Of a stretch of DNA of 64,000 nt, positions 7,827-17,181 are shown in pieces. The translations under genes were made by a program, and so were the position numbers. This DNA is from Streptomyces sp. NBC_01429 (GTDB lineage: Bacteria; Actinomycetota; Actinomycetes; Streptomycetales; Streptomycetaceae). Below the pieces are notes generated by a model. It ran no database searches and was not told the origin of the DNA. It saw only the letters and a list, made by a program, of their open reading frames with translations. Where the stretch lies: NCBI RefSeq assembly GCF_036231945.1, contig NZ_CP109599.1:1054001-1118000 (forward strand). The letters are read 5' to 3'. Every line of letters starts with the position of its first letter. The first letter of the stretch is position 1.

Positions 7827-10084
7827 TGAGACAGCGCTTGAAAAATCGGCCCGCGCACCGGGCCCTGCGGCTGTGGACGGCGCTGCTGGGCGCGCTGGTG
7901 ATGGTGCTCGGGCTCACCTCGACGGCCGCGTACGGCCGCGCCGGCGACGATGCCGGCGGGCAGCCCGCGGGCGGGAACGAGAAGGTGGCCGCGGCCCAGG
8001 TCCTCACCTGGACCGCCGGTGACCCCATCGATCACTACCTCACCGCTCCCACCACGGCCGAGGCCGGTCCCGCGACGCTCGTCTTCGAGAACAGCGAGGC
8101 CACCGGCAACACCCTCGGCATGCCGCACACGCTCACCTTCGACACCTCGGACCCCGCGTACAACAGCGATGTCCAGGTGAACATCCTGGCCAACCCCGGC
8201 GACAGCAACGGCGGCAAGTACAGCGTCGAGGTCAATCTGACCCCCGGCACCTACCGCTACCACTGCGTCATCCCGGGCCACGGCCAGATGTCCGGAACCC
8301 TCACCGTCACCGAGGCGGGCGGCGGCGAGGACACCACGGCGCCGGTGACCTCGGCCGAGGTCACCGGGCAGAAGAACGCCGACGGCGCGTACGTCGGCTC
8401 CGCGACGGTGGCCGTGTCCGCGACCGACGACGGCTCGGGCGTGGCGACGACCGAGTACGCGGTCGGGGCGGACGGCGAGTGGCAGCCGTACACCACCCCG
8501 GTGGTGATCGACCAGGTGGGCGAGCACACGGTCCGTTACCGGGCGACCGACAAGGCCGGCAACGTGGCGGAGGAGAAGTCGGTGACCTTCACCGTCGTCG
8601 CCCCGTCGAACGACGACACCACGCCGCCGGAGACCTCGGCGACGGTCAGCGGCGAGCAGGACGACGCGGGGAACTACCTGTCGATGGCCACGGTCACCGT
8701 CACCGCCTCGGACACCGGCTCGGGCGTCAACACCATCGAGTACGCGCTCGGCACCGACGGCGCGTGGCAGCCGTACACCGCTCCGGTGATGGTGCACGAC
8801 CTCGGCGCGCACACCGTCCGCTACCGCGCGACGGACAAGGCGGGCAACATGGCGGCGGCCAAGACCGTCACCTTCACCGTCGTGGCACCGCCGGTGAAGG
8901 ACACCACGCCGCCGGTGACGGGGGTGACGGTCACGGGTGACAAGAACTCCAACGGCGCGTTCATCACCAGCGCCAAGGTGACCATCACCGCGACCGACTC
9001 CGAGTCGGGCGTGGACAAGATCGAGTACTCGCTGGACAGCGGGCCGTACCTCGCCTACACCGCGCCGGTGATCGTCGACCGGGTCGGCTACCACGCGCTC
9101 TCGTACCGGGCCACGGACAAGGCCGGCAACACCGCGCAGGCGAAGCAGGTGTCGTTCACCGTCGCCCAGAGCGGCGGCGTACCCTCGCCCAACTGCCCGG
9201 AGTTCGACGAGCGGTTGACGGTGTTCGTCGGCACGGTCGACACGGGCGTGCCGAACCGGCTCACCCGTAACCGGTGCACCATCAACGAGTTGATCGAGGA
9301 CGAGAAGGAGTGGACCTCCCAGGCCCTCTTCCTGAAGCACGTCAACTCCGTGCTCGACAAGCTCCTCTTCGACAACGTCATCGACGAGCGCGAGTTCGAG
9401 AAGATCACGAAGGCCGCCACGGACTCGAAGATCGGCACACCGGGTCAGACCGAGGGCTACCGCGATCTCTTCGACGGCACGGCGGCGTCCCTCGCCAAGT
9501 GGGAGCAGGTCGGCGGCGGCGCGTTCGGGCTCTCCGACGACGGCGCCATCACCAGCAGCACCACGGTCGACGGCATGGGCATGCTGTGGTTCCCGCAGCG
9601 CAAGTACGGTGACTTCTCGCTGAAGCTCCAGTTCCGCGACGACGCCCCGGGCAACGGCAACGCCAACGGCGGTGTCTTCGTCCGCTTCCCGTACGTCCAC
9701 GACCACCCCGAGGAGTCCCGGCCCGAGTGGGTCGCCATCAACTACGGCCACGAGATCCAGATCCTCGACAAGCCGGACGGCGACCTCTACAAGACCGGCT
9801 CGGTCTACGGCTTCGACCGCGTGGGTCTGGGCGGCGCGGGAGTCACCGAGAAGGGCACCTGGAACGACTACGAGATCCGCGTGGTCGGCCAGCACTACGA
9901 GATCCTGCGCAACGGTGTCCTGATCAACGAGTTCGACAACTTCGGCGGCCAGGAGTTCTACCCGGCGCGCGCGGGTGACCCGGGCACGGACGGCAGGCGC
10001 TACGCCACCGGCTATGTCGGGCTCCAGGTGCACGGCGTGACGGACGTCATCTCGTACCGCAACGTCCGGATCAAGGAGCTGTAG
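7826..10084 (+). CDS. Secreted multidomain protein: cupredoxin, three OmpL47/Ig-like repeats, DUF1080-like domain
   Basis: A 752-residue exported protein. After an N-terminal signal (about residues 1-35) comes a plastocyanin-like domain (about 55-165) with blue-copper ligands in PHTLTF and YRYHCVIPGHGQM (His, Cys, His, Met). Three repeats of about 95 residues follow, each with a D..SGV...EYxL/VG...W/YxxYTAPV...HxxxYRATDKAGN pattern. A short linker precedes a C-terminal 3-keto-disaccharide hydrolase (DUF1080)-like lectin fold (YRDLFDG...GDFSLKLQFR...GGVFVRFP). GTG 7826 overlaps the previous stop by one base. It plausibly accepts electrons from, or shares sugar substrate with, its partner dehydrogenase; that role is inferred. 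Confidence 0.86.
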   Translation: MRQRLKNRPAHRALRLWTALLGALVMVLGLTSTAAYGRAGDDAGGQPAGGNEKVAAAQVLTWTAGDPIDHYLTAPTTAEAGPATLVFENSEATGNTLGMPHTLTFDTSDPAYNSDVQVNILANPGDSNGGKYSVEVNLTPGTYRYHCVIPGHGQMSGTLTVTEAGGGEDTTAPVTSAEVTGQKNADGAYVGSATVAVSATDDGSGVATTEYAVGADGEWQPYTTPVVIDQVGEHTVRYRATDKAGNVAEEKSVTFTVVAPSNDDTTPPETSATVSGEQDDAGNYLSMATVTVTASDTGSGVNTIEYALGTDGAWQPYTAPVMVHDLGAHTVRYRATDKAGNMAAAKTVTFTVVAPPVKDTTPPVTGVTVTGDKNSNGAFITSAKVTITATDSESGVDKIEYSLDSGPYLAYTAPVIVDRVGYHALSYRATDKAGNTAQAKQVSFTVAQSGGVPSPNCPEFDERLTVFVGTVDTGVPNRLTRNRCTINELIEDEKEWTSQALFLKHVNSVLDKLLFDNVIDEREFEKITKAATDSKIGTPGQTEGYRDLFDGTAASLAKWEQVGGGAFGLSDDGAITSSTTVDGMGMLWFPQRKYGDFSLKLQFRDDAPGNGNANGGVFVRFPYVHDHPEESRPEWVAINYGHEIQILDKPDGDLYKTGSVYGFDRVGLGGAGVTEKGTWNDYEIRVVGQHYEILRNGVLINEFDNFGGQEFYPARAGDPGTDGRRYATGYVGLQVHGVTDVISYRNVRIKEL

Positions 10085-10118
10085 CCGAAACGCTGTGAAC
10101 AGCGCCGTGTGTGCGCTG

Positions 10119-10153
10119 GTGTGCCCCTTCTCCCGGCGGGGGAAGGGGCACAC
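10119..10153. terminator. Perfect 12-bp stem hairpin between convergent genes
   Basis: Arms gtgtgccccttc and gaaggggcacac enclose an 11-base loop. It lies 34 bases after the cupredoxin gene and 5 bases before the end of the LigD-polymerase gene, so it likely serves both. Confidence 0.8.
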
Positions 10154-10158
10154 GCGGT

Positions 10159-11178
10159 TCACGGCTCCTCGCGCCGTGCCCGGCTCGGCTGGACCCGCTT
10201 CGGCTCGCCCGGCATCTTCGGATAGTCCGGCGGGTACGGCATGTCGCCGAGGCCGTGGTCCCGTTCGTACCGGTCGGCCAGCTCCAGCAGCCCTTCCAGG
10301 CTGTGCGCCCGCTCCCCCATGTCCGCGTGCACGTCGCCGAGTTCGGCGTAGCGCACGGGCATGGTCGCCAGGTCGAAGTCGGCCGGCCGCACGTCGTCCA
10401 GCTCCGCCCAGCGCAGTGGCGCGGAGACCGGGGCGTGCGGGCGGGGGCGTACGGAGTAGGCGCTGGCGATGGTGCGGTCGCGGGCGGTCTGGTTGTAGTC
10501 GACGAAGATCCGCTCGCCGCGCTCCTCCTTCCACCACGCGGTGGTCACCCGGCCCGGCATCCGCCGTTCCAGCTCATGGCCGATGGTGATGGCGCAGCGG
10601 CGCACCTCGGTGAAGGTCCAGCGGGGTTCGATGGGGACGAAGACGTGCAGCCCCCGGCCGCCGGAGGTCTTGGGCCAGCCGCGCAGGCCCTGTTCGTCGA
10701 GGAAGGCGTGCAGTTCGTGGGCGGCCCGGACCGCGTCGGCGAAGTCGGTGCCCGGCTGCGGGTCGAGGTCGATGCGCAGCTCGTCGGGGTGGTCGGTGCG
10801 GCCCCGGCGGACCGGCCAGGGGTGGAAGGTGAGACAGCCGAGGTTCGCCGCCCAGAGCACGGCGGCCACCTCGGTGGGGCAGATCTCGTCGGCGGACCGG
10901 CCGCTGGGGAAGTCGATGCGGGCCGTGGGGATCCAGTCGGGCAGGTTCTTGGGGGCCCGTTTCTGGAAGAAGGACTCGCCGTCGACGCCCTCGGGGAAGC
11001 GTTCGAGGGTGGTCGGCCGGTCACCCAGGGCGCGGACGACGCCCGGCCCGACGGCCAGGTAGTAGCGGGCGACGTCCAGCTTGGTGAAGCCGCGCTCGGG
11101 AAAGTAGACCTTCTCGGGGCTGGACAGCCGTACGGTCCGGCCGCCCGCCTCCAGCTCCACCGCCTGACCCGATCCCAT
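10159..11178 (-). CDS. LigD-type polymerase (primase-polymerase domain, NHEJ)
   Basis: A 339-residue stand-alone LigD polymerase (AEP primase-polymerase), which adds ribo- or deoxynucleotides at broken ends in bacterial non-homologous end joining. Visible: the N-terminal SSPEKVYFPERGFTKLDVARYYL block, the metal-binding ELRIDLDPQPGTDF, the SGGRGLHVFVP core and RTIASAYSVRP near the end. There is no ligase or nuclease domain in the protein; the ligase is encoded divergently 119 bases away. ATG 11178 is taken as start; an in-frame GTG a little upstream is equally unsupported by a ribosome site. No ku gene is in the window. Confidence 0.92.
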   Translation of the reverse strand: MGSGQAVELEAGGRTVRLSSPEKVYFPERGFTKLDVARYYLAVGPGVVRALGDRPTTLERFPEGVDGESFFQKRAPKNLPDWIPTARIDFPSGRSADEICPTEVAAVLWAANLGCLTFHPWPVRRGRTDHPDELRIDLDPQPGTDFADAVRAAHELHAFLDEQGLRGWPKTSGGRGLHVFVPIEPRWTFTEVRRCAITIGHELERRMPGRVTTAWWKEERGERIFVDYNQTARDRTIASAYSVRPRPHAPVSAPLRWAELDDVRPADFDLATMPVRYAELGDVHADMGERAHSLEGLLELADRYERDHGLGDMPYPPDYPKMPGEPKRVQPSRARREEP

Positions 11179-11297
11179 GTGCGCCACGGTAGGCCGGTCG
11201 GGCGCGGAGCGCATATCGGGGGAACGCGTATCGCTGGAATGCACGCCGACCGCGCGCATATCGGGCGGCGCGGGGCGTTCGCCAGCACAATCGACGC

Positions 11298-12371
11298 ATG
11301 GATCTTCCGGTCATGCCTCCCGTGAAACCCATGCTCGCCAAGTCCGTGTCCCGTATCCCGCCGGGGATGCAGTACGAGGCCAAGTGGGACGGCTTCCGGG
11401 CGATCGTCCACCGCGACGGGGACGAGGTGGTGATCGGCAGCAGGACCGGGAAGTCGCTCGCCCGCTACTTTCCCGAGCTGGTCACGGCGCTGCTCGCGGA
11501 GCTGCCCGAGCGGTGCGTGGTGGACGGCGAGATCGTGATCGTGCACGGGGACCGGCTGGACTTCGAGCTGCTCAGCGAGCGTATCCATCCGGCGAAGTCC
11601 CGGGTGGACGCGCTCGCCGGGCGCACACCGGCGAGCTTCGTCGCCTTCGATCTGCTCGCCCTGGGGGACGTCTCACTGCTTCCCGTCCCTCAGGAGCGGC
11701 GCAGGGAGGCGCTGGAGGCGGTGTTCGCGGGCGTGCGCGCGCCGGTCCATCTGGCGCCCGCCACCACCGACGCGGAGCTGGCCCACGAGTGGTTCGAGCG
11801 GTACGAGGGCGCCGGGCTCGACGGGGTGGTCGCCAAGCCGCTCGATCTGCCGTACCGGCCGGACACCCGGTCGATGTACAAGATCAAGCACGAGCGGACC
11901 GCGGATGTGGTGGTGGCCGGCTACCGGGTCCACAAGAGCGGGCCCGTCGTGGGGTCGCTGCTGCTCGGTCTGTACGACTCCGGGGGCGTGCTCCAGCATG
12001 TCGGGGTGTGCGCGGCGTTCTCGATGCGGCGCCGGGCGGAGCTGGCCGAGGAGCTGGCGCCGCTGCGCATGGAGACGGCGCGGGGCCATCCCTGGGCGGC
12101 CTGGGCGGAGGAGTCGGCGCACGAGAGCGCCCGGCTGCCGGGCGGGCCGAGTCGCTGGTCGGGCACGAAGGACCTGTCGTGGCTGGCGCTGCGGCCCGAG
12201 CGGGTGTGCGAGGTGGCGTACGACCATATGGAGGGCGACCGGTTCCGGCACACCACGCAGTTCCGCCGCTGGCGCCCGGACCGTACGCCGGCGAGCTGCA
12301 CGTACGCGCAGCTGGAGGAACCGGTCCGCTACGACCTGGCGGAGGTGCTGGCGCCACCGGGGCACCATTGA
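11298..12371 (+). CDS. ATP-dependent DNA ligase (LigC/LigD ligase-domain type)
   Basis: A 357-residue ATP-dependent ligase. The nucleotidyl-lysine motif is YEAKWDGFRA (about residues 26-35), followed by SRTGKSL, the VVDGEIV motif, LDGVVAKP and the KIKHERTADVVV motif that begins the OB-fold domain. The OB domain runs to about residue 340. It seals breaks, most likely together with the divergent LigD-type polymerase, as the split counterparts of LigD. The intergenic strip 11179-11297 carries gcgcatatcggg twice, possibly part of a shared promoter region. Confidence 0.93.
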   Translation: MDLPVMPPVKPMLAKSVSRIPPGMQYEAKWDGFRAIVHRDGDEVVIGSRTGKSLARYFPELVTALLAELPERCVVDGEIVIVHGDRLDFELLSERIHPAKSRVDALAGRTPASFVAFDLLALGDVSLLPVPQERRREALEAVFAGVRAPVHLAPATTDAELAHEWFERYEGAGLDGVVAKPLDLPYRPDTRSMYKIKHERTADVVVAGYRVHKSGPVVGSLLLGLYDSGGVLQHVGVCAAFSMRRRAELAEELAPLRMETARGHPWAAWAEESAHESARLPGGPSRWSGTKDLSWLALRPERVCEVAYDHMEGDRFRHTTQFRRWRPDRTPASCTYAQLEEPVRYDLAEVLAPPGHH

Positions 12372-12457
12372 CCCGGCGGGAGGAGGCGGGCCCACGGAGC
12401 GGTGACGCACCGGCGCGTGACCCGCGGCCCGGGCCCCGGCGCGCTTAACGTCGCCCC

Positions 12458-13522
12458 ATGCGTGTACTCGTCACCGGAGGCGCGGGCTTCATCGGCTCGC
12501 ACATCGTCGCGGCTCTCACCGCGCTCGGCCATCAGCCCGTGGTCCTGGACGCCCTGCTCCCCTCGGCCCATCCCGTACCGCCGTCCCGGCCGCCCGGGGC
12601 CGAGTGGATCCACGCGGACGTACGGGACGAGGCGGCCGTGGCGGGCGCCCTGCGCGGGGTGGACGCGGTCTGTCATCAGGCGGCGATGGTGGGGCTCGGC
12701 AAGGACTTCGCCGACGCGCCCGCCTACGTGGGCTGCAACGACCTGGGCACGGCCACGCTGCTCGCGGGCATGACGGCGGCGGGCGTACGGGATCTGGTGC
12801 TGGCCGGGTCGATGGTCGTGTACGGCGAGGGCCGTTACGACTGCCCGCTGCACGGGCGGGTCGCGCCGGGGCCACGGACGGCGGCCGATCTGGCGGCCGG
12901 CCGGTTCGAGCCCGGCTGTCCGCGCTGCGGCGCGGAGCTGGCGCCGGGGCTGATCGGCGAGGAGGCGGCCACCGATCCGCGCAATGTGTACGCGGCGACC
13001 AAGCTGGCCCAGGAGCATCTGGCGGCGGCCTGGGCGCGGGCCACCGGCGGCCGGGCCCTCTCGCTGCGCTACCACAACGTGTACGGGCCGGGAATGCCGC
13101 GCGACACGCCGTACGCGGGAGTCGCGTCGTTCTTCCGCTCCTCGCTGGCGCGCGGGGAGGCGCCCCGGGTCTACGAGGACGGCGGCCAGCGCAGGGACTT
13201 CGTCCACGTACGGGATGTGGCGGCGGCCAACGCGCTGGCGCTGACCGCCGTACGGGAGCGGGAGGCGGGCGCGCTGACCGCGTTCAACACCGGCAGCGGT
13301 GACCCGCGCACGGTGGGCGAGATGGCGGCGGCGCTGGCGGCGGCGCACGGCGGCCCCGACCCCGTGGTCACCGGCGAGTACCGGCTCGGCGACGTCCGGC
13401 ACATCACGGCGTCGTCGCGGCGGCTGCGGACGGAGCTGGGCTGGCGGCCCGCCGTCGCGTTCGAGGCGGGCATGACGGAGTTCGCGCGGGCGGGACAGCG
13501 ACCGGTGGCCGCCGGTTCCTGA
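12458..13522 (+). CDS. NAD-dependent epimerase/dehydratase (extended SDR) with Cys-rich insertion
   Basis: A 354-residue extended short-chain dehydrogenase. The NAD motif TGGAGFIGSH is at residues 6-15, the catalytic Ser and YxxxK are in AGSMVVYGEG and YAATKLA, and the C-terminal substrate region holds RRDFVHVRDVA. Between the catalytic Ser and Tyr there is an unusual insertion of about 50 residues with DCPLHG and GCPRCGAEL, resembling a zinc ribbon. Family members act on nucleotide sugars. A glycosyltransferase follows about 100 bases downstream, which fits a small polysaccharide or glycolipid locus. Substrate is not predictable. Confidence 0.87.
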   Translation: MRVLVTGGAGFIGSHIVAALTALGHQPVVLDALLPSAHPVPPSRPPGAEWIHADVRDEAAVAGALRGVDAVCHQAAMVGLGKDFADAPAYVGCNDLGTATLLAGMTAAGVRDLVLAGSMVVYGEGRYDCPLHGRVAPGPRTAADLAAGRFEPGCPRCGAELAPGLIGEEAATDPRNVYAATKLAQEHLAAAWARATGGRALSLRYHNVYGPGMPRDTPYAGVASFFRSSLARGEAPRVYEDGGQRRDFVHVRDVAAANALALTAVREREAGALTAFNTGSGDPRTVGEMAAALAAAHGGPDPVVTGEYRLGDVRHITASSRRLRTELGWRPAVAFEAGMTEFARAGQRPVAAGS

Positions 13523-13548
13523 GCCGCGGGGGGCGCCGGTCGCTCGCC

Positions 13549-13595
13549 TCTGTCTCTGTCTTTGGCTCTGCCTCTGTCTTTGTCGTTTTGTCGGC
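13549..13595. repeat. Pyrimidine-rich imperfect repeat (ctctgtcttt-like)
   Basis: Several imperfect copies of a ctctgtct(t)tg unit occupy much of the gap between the epimerase and glycosyltransferase genes. It is unusual in this GC-rich background. It may simply be untranslated leader sequence; no function is evident. Confidence 0.4.
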
Positions 13596-13619
13596 TTCGG
13601 AATTCGGACGGTGCTGGAC

Positions 13620-14351
13620 ATGACCCATTCGACCCCCACCACGGTGGACGTCGTGCTTCCCTGCCTCGACGAGGCCCTCGCCCTGCCCTGGGTGCTGGAG
13701 CGCATCCCGGCCGGCTGGCGCGCGATCGTCGTGGACAACGGCTCCTCCGACGGATCGCCGGAGATCGCGGCCGGGCTCGGCGCGACGGTGGTGCGTGAGC
13801 CCCGGCGCGGCTTCGGGGCGGCCTGCCACGCCGGACTGCTCGCCGCCGAGGCCGAGTTCGTCTGCTTCTGCGACTGCGACGCGTCCCTGGACCCCGGGCT
13901 GCTGCCCGCCTTCGTCGCGGACGTGGCGGCGGGCCGGGCCGATCTCGTCCTGGGCCGGCGCAGGCCGCAGACCCGGGGCGCCTGGCCGCCGCACGCGCGG
14001 GCCGGGAATCTGGCGCTGTCCCGGATGACGTACCGCAGGACCGGGGTACGGCTGCGCGATCTGGGCCCCTTGCGGGCGGCGCGCCGGGAGGCGCTGCTCG
14101 GTCTGGGGCTGACCGACCGGCGCAGCGGCTATCCGCTCCAGATGGTCGTACGGGCCGCCGACGCGGGCTGGCGCGTCACGGAACGGGACGTGCCGTATCT
14201 GCCGCGCGCGGGCAAGTCCAAGGTGACCGGCACCTGGCGGGGCACCTGGCAGGCGGTGCGCGACATGCGCGGCGTGCTGGCCGAGGCGCCGGTGCCCACT
14301 TGTGCCGCGCAGGTCGGCGCGGGGCGGGCGGGCACGGCCGTGGAGCCGTAG
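13620..14351 (+). CDS. Family 2 glycosyltransferase
   Basis: A 243-residue GT-A enzyme. The opening VDVVLPCLDEALALPWVLE and IVVDNGSSDGS form the nucleotide-sugar fold; CFCDCDASLDP holds the DxD metal motif. RDLGPLRAARR and YPLQMVVRAADAGW are typical of polyprenyl-phosphate sugar transferase-like GT2 proteins. No membrane segment is seen. ATG 13620 is chosen; GTG 13611, three codons upstream, is possible and neither has a strong ribosome site. It probably works with the preceding epimerase gene. Confidence 0.85.
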   Translation: MTHSTPTTVDVVLPCLDEALALPWVLERIPAGWRAIVVDNGSSDGSPEIAAGLGATVVREPRRGFGAACHAGLLAAEAEFVCFCDCDASLDPGLLPAFVADVAAGRADLVLGRRRPQTRGAWPPHARAGNLALSRMTYRRTGVRLRDLGPLRAARREALLGLGLTDRRSGYPLQMVVRAADAGWRVTERDVPYLPRAGKSKVTGTWRGTWQAVRDMRGVLAEAPVPTCAAQVGAGRAGTAVEP

Positions 14352-14489
14352 AGCCGTCGAGCCGTAGAACAGCCGAGCCGTACGCCGGGACCCGGCCGCG
14401 CCTCGGCTCCGTAAACCCGGTTGAACGTTCTCTCACCGGTCTGGCCGCCCCCGCATGCGTACCGCCGCAAGGGGTGTGACGGTGCGGAG

Positions 14490-16589
14490 ATGACGACTGC
14501 CAGCGTGACCAGGCCCCCCGCTTCGGCTCCCGCGCCGCCCGTGCTCGACAAGCGACAGCGGAACGTCGTCTTCGCCACGATCATGCTCGGCATGCTGCTC
14601 GCGGCGCTGGACCAGACGATCGTCGGTACGGCGCTGCCGACGATCGTCTCGGACCTGGGCGGCGCGGCGCACATGTCGTGGGTGGTCACCTCGTATCTGC
14701 TCGCCGAGACCGTCGCCACCGTCCTGGTCGGCAAGTTCGGTGATCTCTTCGGCCGCAAACTGATCTTCCAGATCTCGGCCATCATCTTCATCACCGGTTC
14801 GTTCCTCTGCGGTCTGGCGACCGACATGACGCTGCTGATCTCCTGGCGCGCACTCCAGGGCATCGGGGCCGGCGGGCTGATGGTCACGGCGATGGCGCTC
14901 ATCGCCGATGTCATCCCGCTGCGCGAACGGGGCAAGTACCAGGGCGCGATCGGAGCGGTGTTCGGTGTCGCCACGGTGGTGGGGCCGCTGCTCGGCGGGG
15001 TCTTCACGGACAATCTGAGCTGGCGCTGGTGCTTCTACATCAATGTGCCGATCGCGATCGCCGTGGTGATCGCCGCCGCCCGCACCATCCCGTCCGTCAA
15101 GTCGGTGTCCCGGCCCGCCATCGACTATCCGGGCATCGCGCTGGTGGCCGTGGGGGCGAGCGCGCTGATCCTGGCGACGAGCTGGGGCGGCAACCAGTAC
15201 GCGTGGGGGTCCCCCGTCATCCTGGGACTCTTCGCCGGCGGGATCGTCGCGCTGGCGCTGTTCTGCCTGGTGGAGACGCGCGCGGCCGAACCGATGCTGC
15301 CGATGCGGCTGTTCCGTACCCCGGTCTTCGCGGTCTGTTCGGTGCTGAGCTTCATCGTGGGGTTCGCGATGCTCGGCGCGATGACGTTCCTGCCGACGTA
15401 TCTCCAGTACGTCGACGGCGACTCGGCGGTGATCTCCGGCGTCCGTACGCTGCCGATGGTGATCGGCCTGCTGATCGCCTCGGTCTTCAGCGGCAACGTG
15501 GTCAGCAGGACGGGCTCCTACCGGCTGTTCCCGATCGTCGGCTCGCTGGTGATGGCGGTCGGGCTGTATCTGCTGTCACGGATGGGGCCCGGCTCCGGGG
15601 TGTGGCGCGAGTCGGCGGCCATGTTCGTGCTGGGGCTGGGGATCGGGCTCTCCATGCAGGTGCTGACGATCGCCGTGCAGAACACCGTCGAGTACGCGGA
15701 CCTCGGCACGGCCACCTCCGGGGTCACCTTCTTCCGTACGCTGGGCAGCGCCTTCGGCACCGCCGTCTTCGGCACGATCTACGCCAACTCCCTCAAGCCA
15801 CGGCTGCGCACCGGTATGGCCGAGGCCGTGCGGGCGGCGGGCGCGGGCGCCGATCCGGCGGCCGTCGCGAAGGCGGCGCAGAGCCCGCAGGGGCTGCACC
15901 GGCTGCCCGCCGCGCAGTCGGGGCCGGTGATCCAGGCGTACGCGGACTCGCTGCACACGGTGTTCCTGGCGACGGTCCCGGTGGCGCTGCTGGGGTTCGT
16001 GGTGGCCCTCTTCCTCAAGCAGGTGAAGCTGCGCGACTCGGCGCGGGCCGGCTCCACCGACATGGGCGAGGGGTTCGCGTCGCCGGGCTCGGGCGACTCG
16101 GCGCGGCTGCTGGAGCTGTCCGTGGGCAAGATCCTGCGCTCCACGCACAAGGAGGAGGCGCGCGGCATCCTCGCGTCCTCCGACACGCGGCTGGACACGG
16201 CCGGGGCGTGGGCCGTGATGCAGGTCGAGCTGTTCACCCGGATGGTCGGCCACGCCAGTCTGGGGCTGATCGCCGGACGCCACCGGATCCCGCCCGAGGT
16301 GCTGCTGCCGGTCTTCGACCGGATGGTCCAGGAGGGGTATCTGAGCCGGACCGGCAATCTGCTCTCGCACACGGAGGCGGGACGGCGTGAGGCCGGCGTG
16401 ATCGCCGGGGCCTGGGGGCGCTGGCTGAGCGAGCGGCTGGAGGCCGACCGGGGGCGGCCGAGCGACCGCGAGCTGCGCGACGCCGCGGACGCGATCGCGA
16501 AGCGGCTGCTCGCCGAGGATCTGGCGCACGATCTGCCGGGCGGTCACGGGCTGCGGCCGTCGGGGGCCACGCGCGCGACCACGGGCTGA
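14490..16589 (+). CDS. MFS drug:H+ antiporter (DHA2/EmrB-QacA, 14 TM) with C-terminal winged-helix-like extension
   Basis: A 699-residue exporter. Residues of about 25-535 carry the 14 membrane segments and DHA2 motifs ([13 protein letters not shown] in TM1; [10 protein letters not shown] motif [28 protein letters not shown] motif C). The last 150 or so residues are soluble, with a helix-turn-helix-like pattern ([14 protein letters not shown]...[20 protein letters not shown]...HTEAGRRE). Normal DHA2 proteins end near residue 530. ATG 14490 is the most plausible start, though its ribosome site is weak. It likely exports toxic or secondary metabolites; the tail may be a sensory domain. Confidence 0.9.
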   Translation: MTTASVTRPPASAPAPPVLDKRQRNVVFATIMLGMLLAALDQTIVGTALPTIVSDLGGAAHMSWVVTSYLLAETVATVLVGKFGDLFGRKLIFQISAIIFITGSFLCGLATDMTLLISWRALQGIGAGGLMVTAMALIADVIPLRERGKYQGAIGAVFGVATVVGPLLGGVFTDNLSWRWCFYINVPIAIAVVIAAARTIPSVKSVSRPAIDYPGIALVAVGASALILATSWGGNQYAWGSPVILGLFAGGIVALALFCLVETRAAEPMLPMRLFRTPVFAVCSVLSFIVGFAMLGAMTFLPTYLQYVDGDSAVISGVRTLPMVIGLLIASVFSGNVVSRTGSYRLFPIVGSLVMAVGLYLLSRMGPGSGVWRESAAMFVLGLGIGLSMQVLTIAVQNTVEYADLGTATSGVTFFRTLGSAFGTAVFGTIYANSLKPRLRTGMAEAVRAAGAGADPAAVAKAAQSPQGLHRLPAAQSGPVIQAYADSLHTVFLATVPVALLGFVVALFLKQVKLRDSARAGSTDMGEGFASPGSGDSARLLELSVGKILRSTHKEEARGILASSDTRLDTAGAWAVMQVELFTRMVGHASLGLIAGRHRIPPEVLLPVFDRMVQEGYLSRTGNLLSHTEAGRREAGVIAGAWGRWLSERLEADRGRPSDRELRDAADAIAKRLLAEDLAHDLPGGHGLRPSGATRATTG

Positions 16590-16688
16590 TCTCGCGCCGA
16601 CCGCGTCGAGCCTGCGTCAGCCTCCACGCCGACCGCGCGCCGACCGCGCGTCAGCCGCCGCGTCGGCCGCTCGCCGGTCACGCGCCGG

Positions 16689-17150
16689 TCACTCGGGGAA
16701 GGTGCCGTCCACGTAGACCCAGGCGCCCTCGTGCCGCTCGAACCGGCTGCGTTCCAGCAGTTCGCCGTCCCGGCCGTCCTCCCGGAAGCGCGCGCGGAAG
16801 GTGACGGTCCCGGTGGTGTGGAACGCGCTGCCCTCCGTGGTCTCCACGATCTCCAGACCGGTCCAGCGCGTCCCCGGGTCGAGTTCCAGCCGCGCGGGCC
16901 GGGTGGCGGGGGCCCAGGTGCGCAGCAGATACGGCGCGTCGAGCACGGCGAAGGCGCTGTAGCGGGAGCGCATCAGCGTCTCGGGCGTCGGCGCCGCGGC
17001 CGAGCCGGTGTGGAACCGCCCGCAGCACTCGCCGTACGGGGCGCTCCGCCCGTGCGGGGCGCTCTGCCCGCAGGGGCAGGGCGAGTCGGCGGTGACGGCG
17101 CCGACGGCGCGGCGGGTGGTGCGGACGGTACGGGAGGTGCGACGGGCCAT
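16689..17150 (-). CDS. YchJ-family (UPF0225) protein with altered SEC-C motif
   Basis: A 153-residue protein of the YchJ/SEC-C family. The N-terminal zinc motif normally reads CPCGSGxxYGECCGxFH; here it is CPCGQ, then a duplicated SAPxGxSAPYG segment, then ECCGRFH. The DNA shows an 18-bp tandem duplication (17033-17068). The rest is typical (LMRSRYSAFAV, PATRPARLELD, GTVTFRARF, WVYVDG). Function of the family is unknown. It is convergent with the MFS gene. Confidence 0.85.
   Translation of the reverse strand: MARRTSRTVRTTRRAVGAVTADSPCPCGQSAPHGRSAPYGECCGRFHTGSAAAPTPETLMRSRYSAFAVLDAPYLLRTWAPATRPARLELDPGTRWTGLEIVETTEGSAFHTTGTVTFRARFREDGRDGELLERSRFERHEGAWVYVDGTFPE
17033..17068. repeat. 18-bp tandem duplication inside the ychJ-like gene
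   Basis: Copies at 17033-17050 and 17051-17068 match at 16 of 18 bases. They encode the two SAP(H/Y)G(R/E) blocks and lengthen the loop between the two cysteine pairs of the SEC-C motif by six residues. Confidence 0.7.
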
Positions 17151-17181
17151 GGCGCCATTGTCCCCCGCGTCCCGGCCGCGT

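Noticed and set aside
7715..10537. Long minus-strand frame opposite the cupredoxin gene
   Set aside because: Low-complexity Arg/Val/Gly-rich translation, no ribosome site; a shadow of the plus-strand gene.
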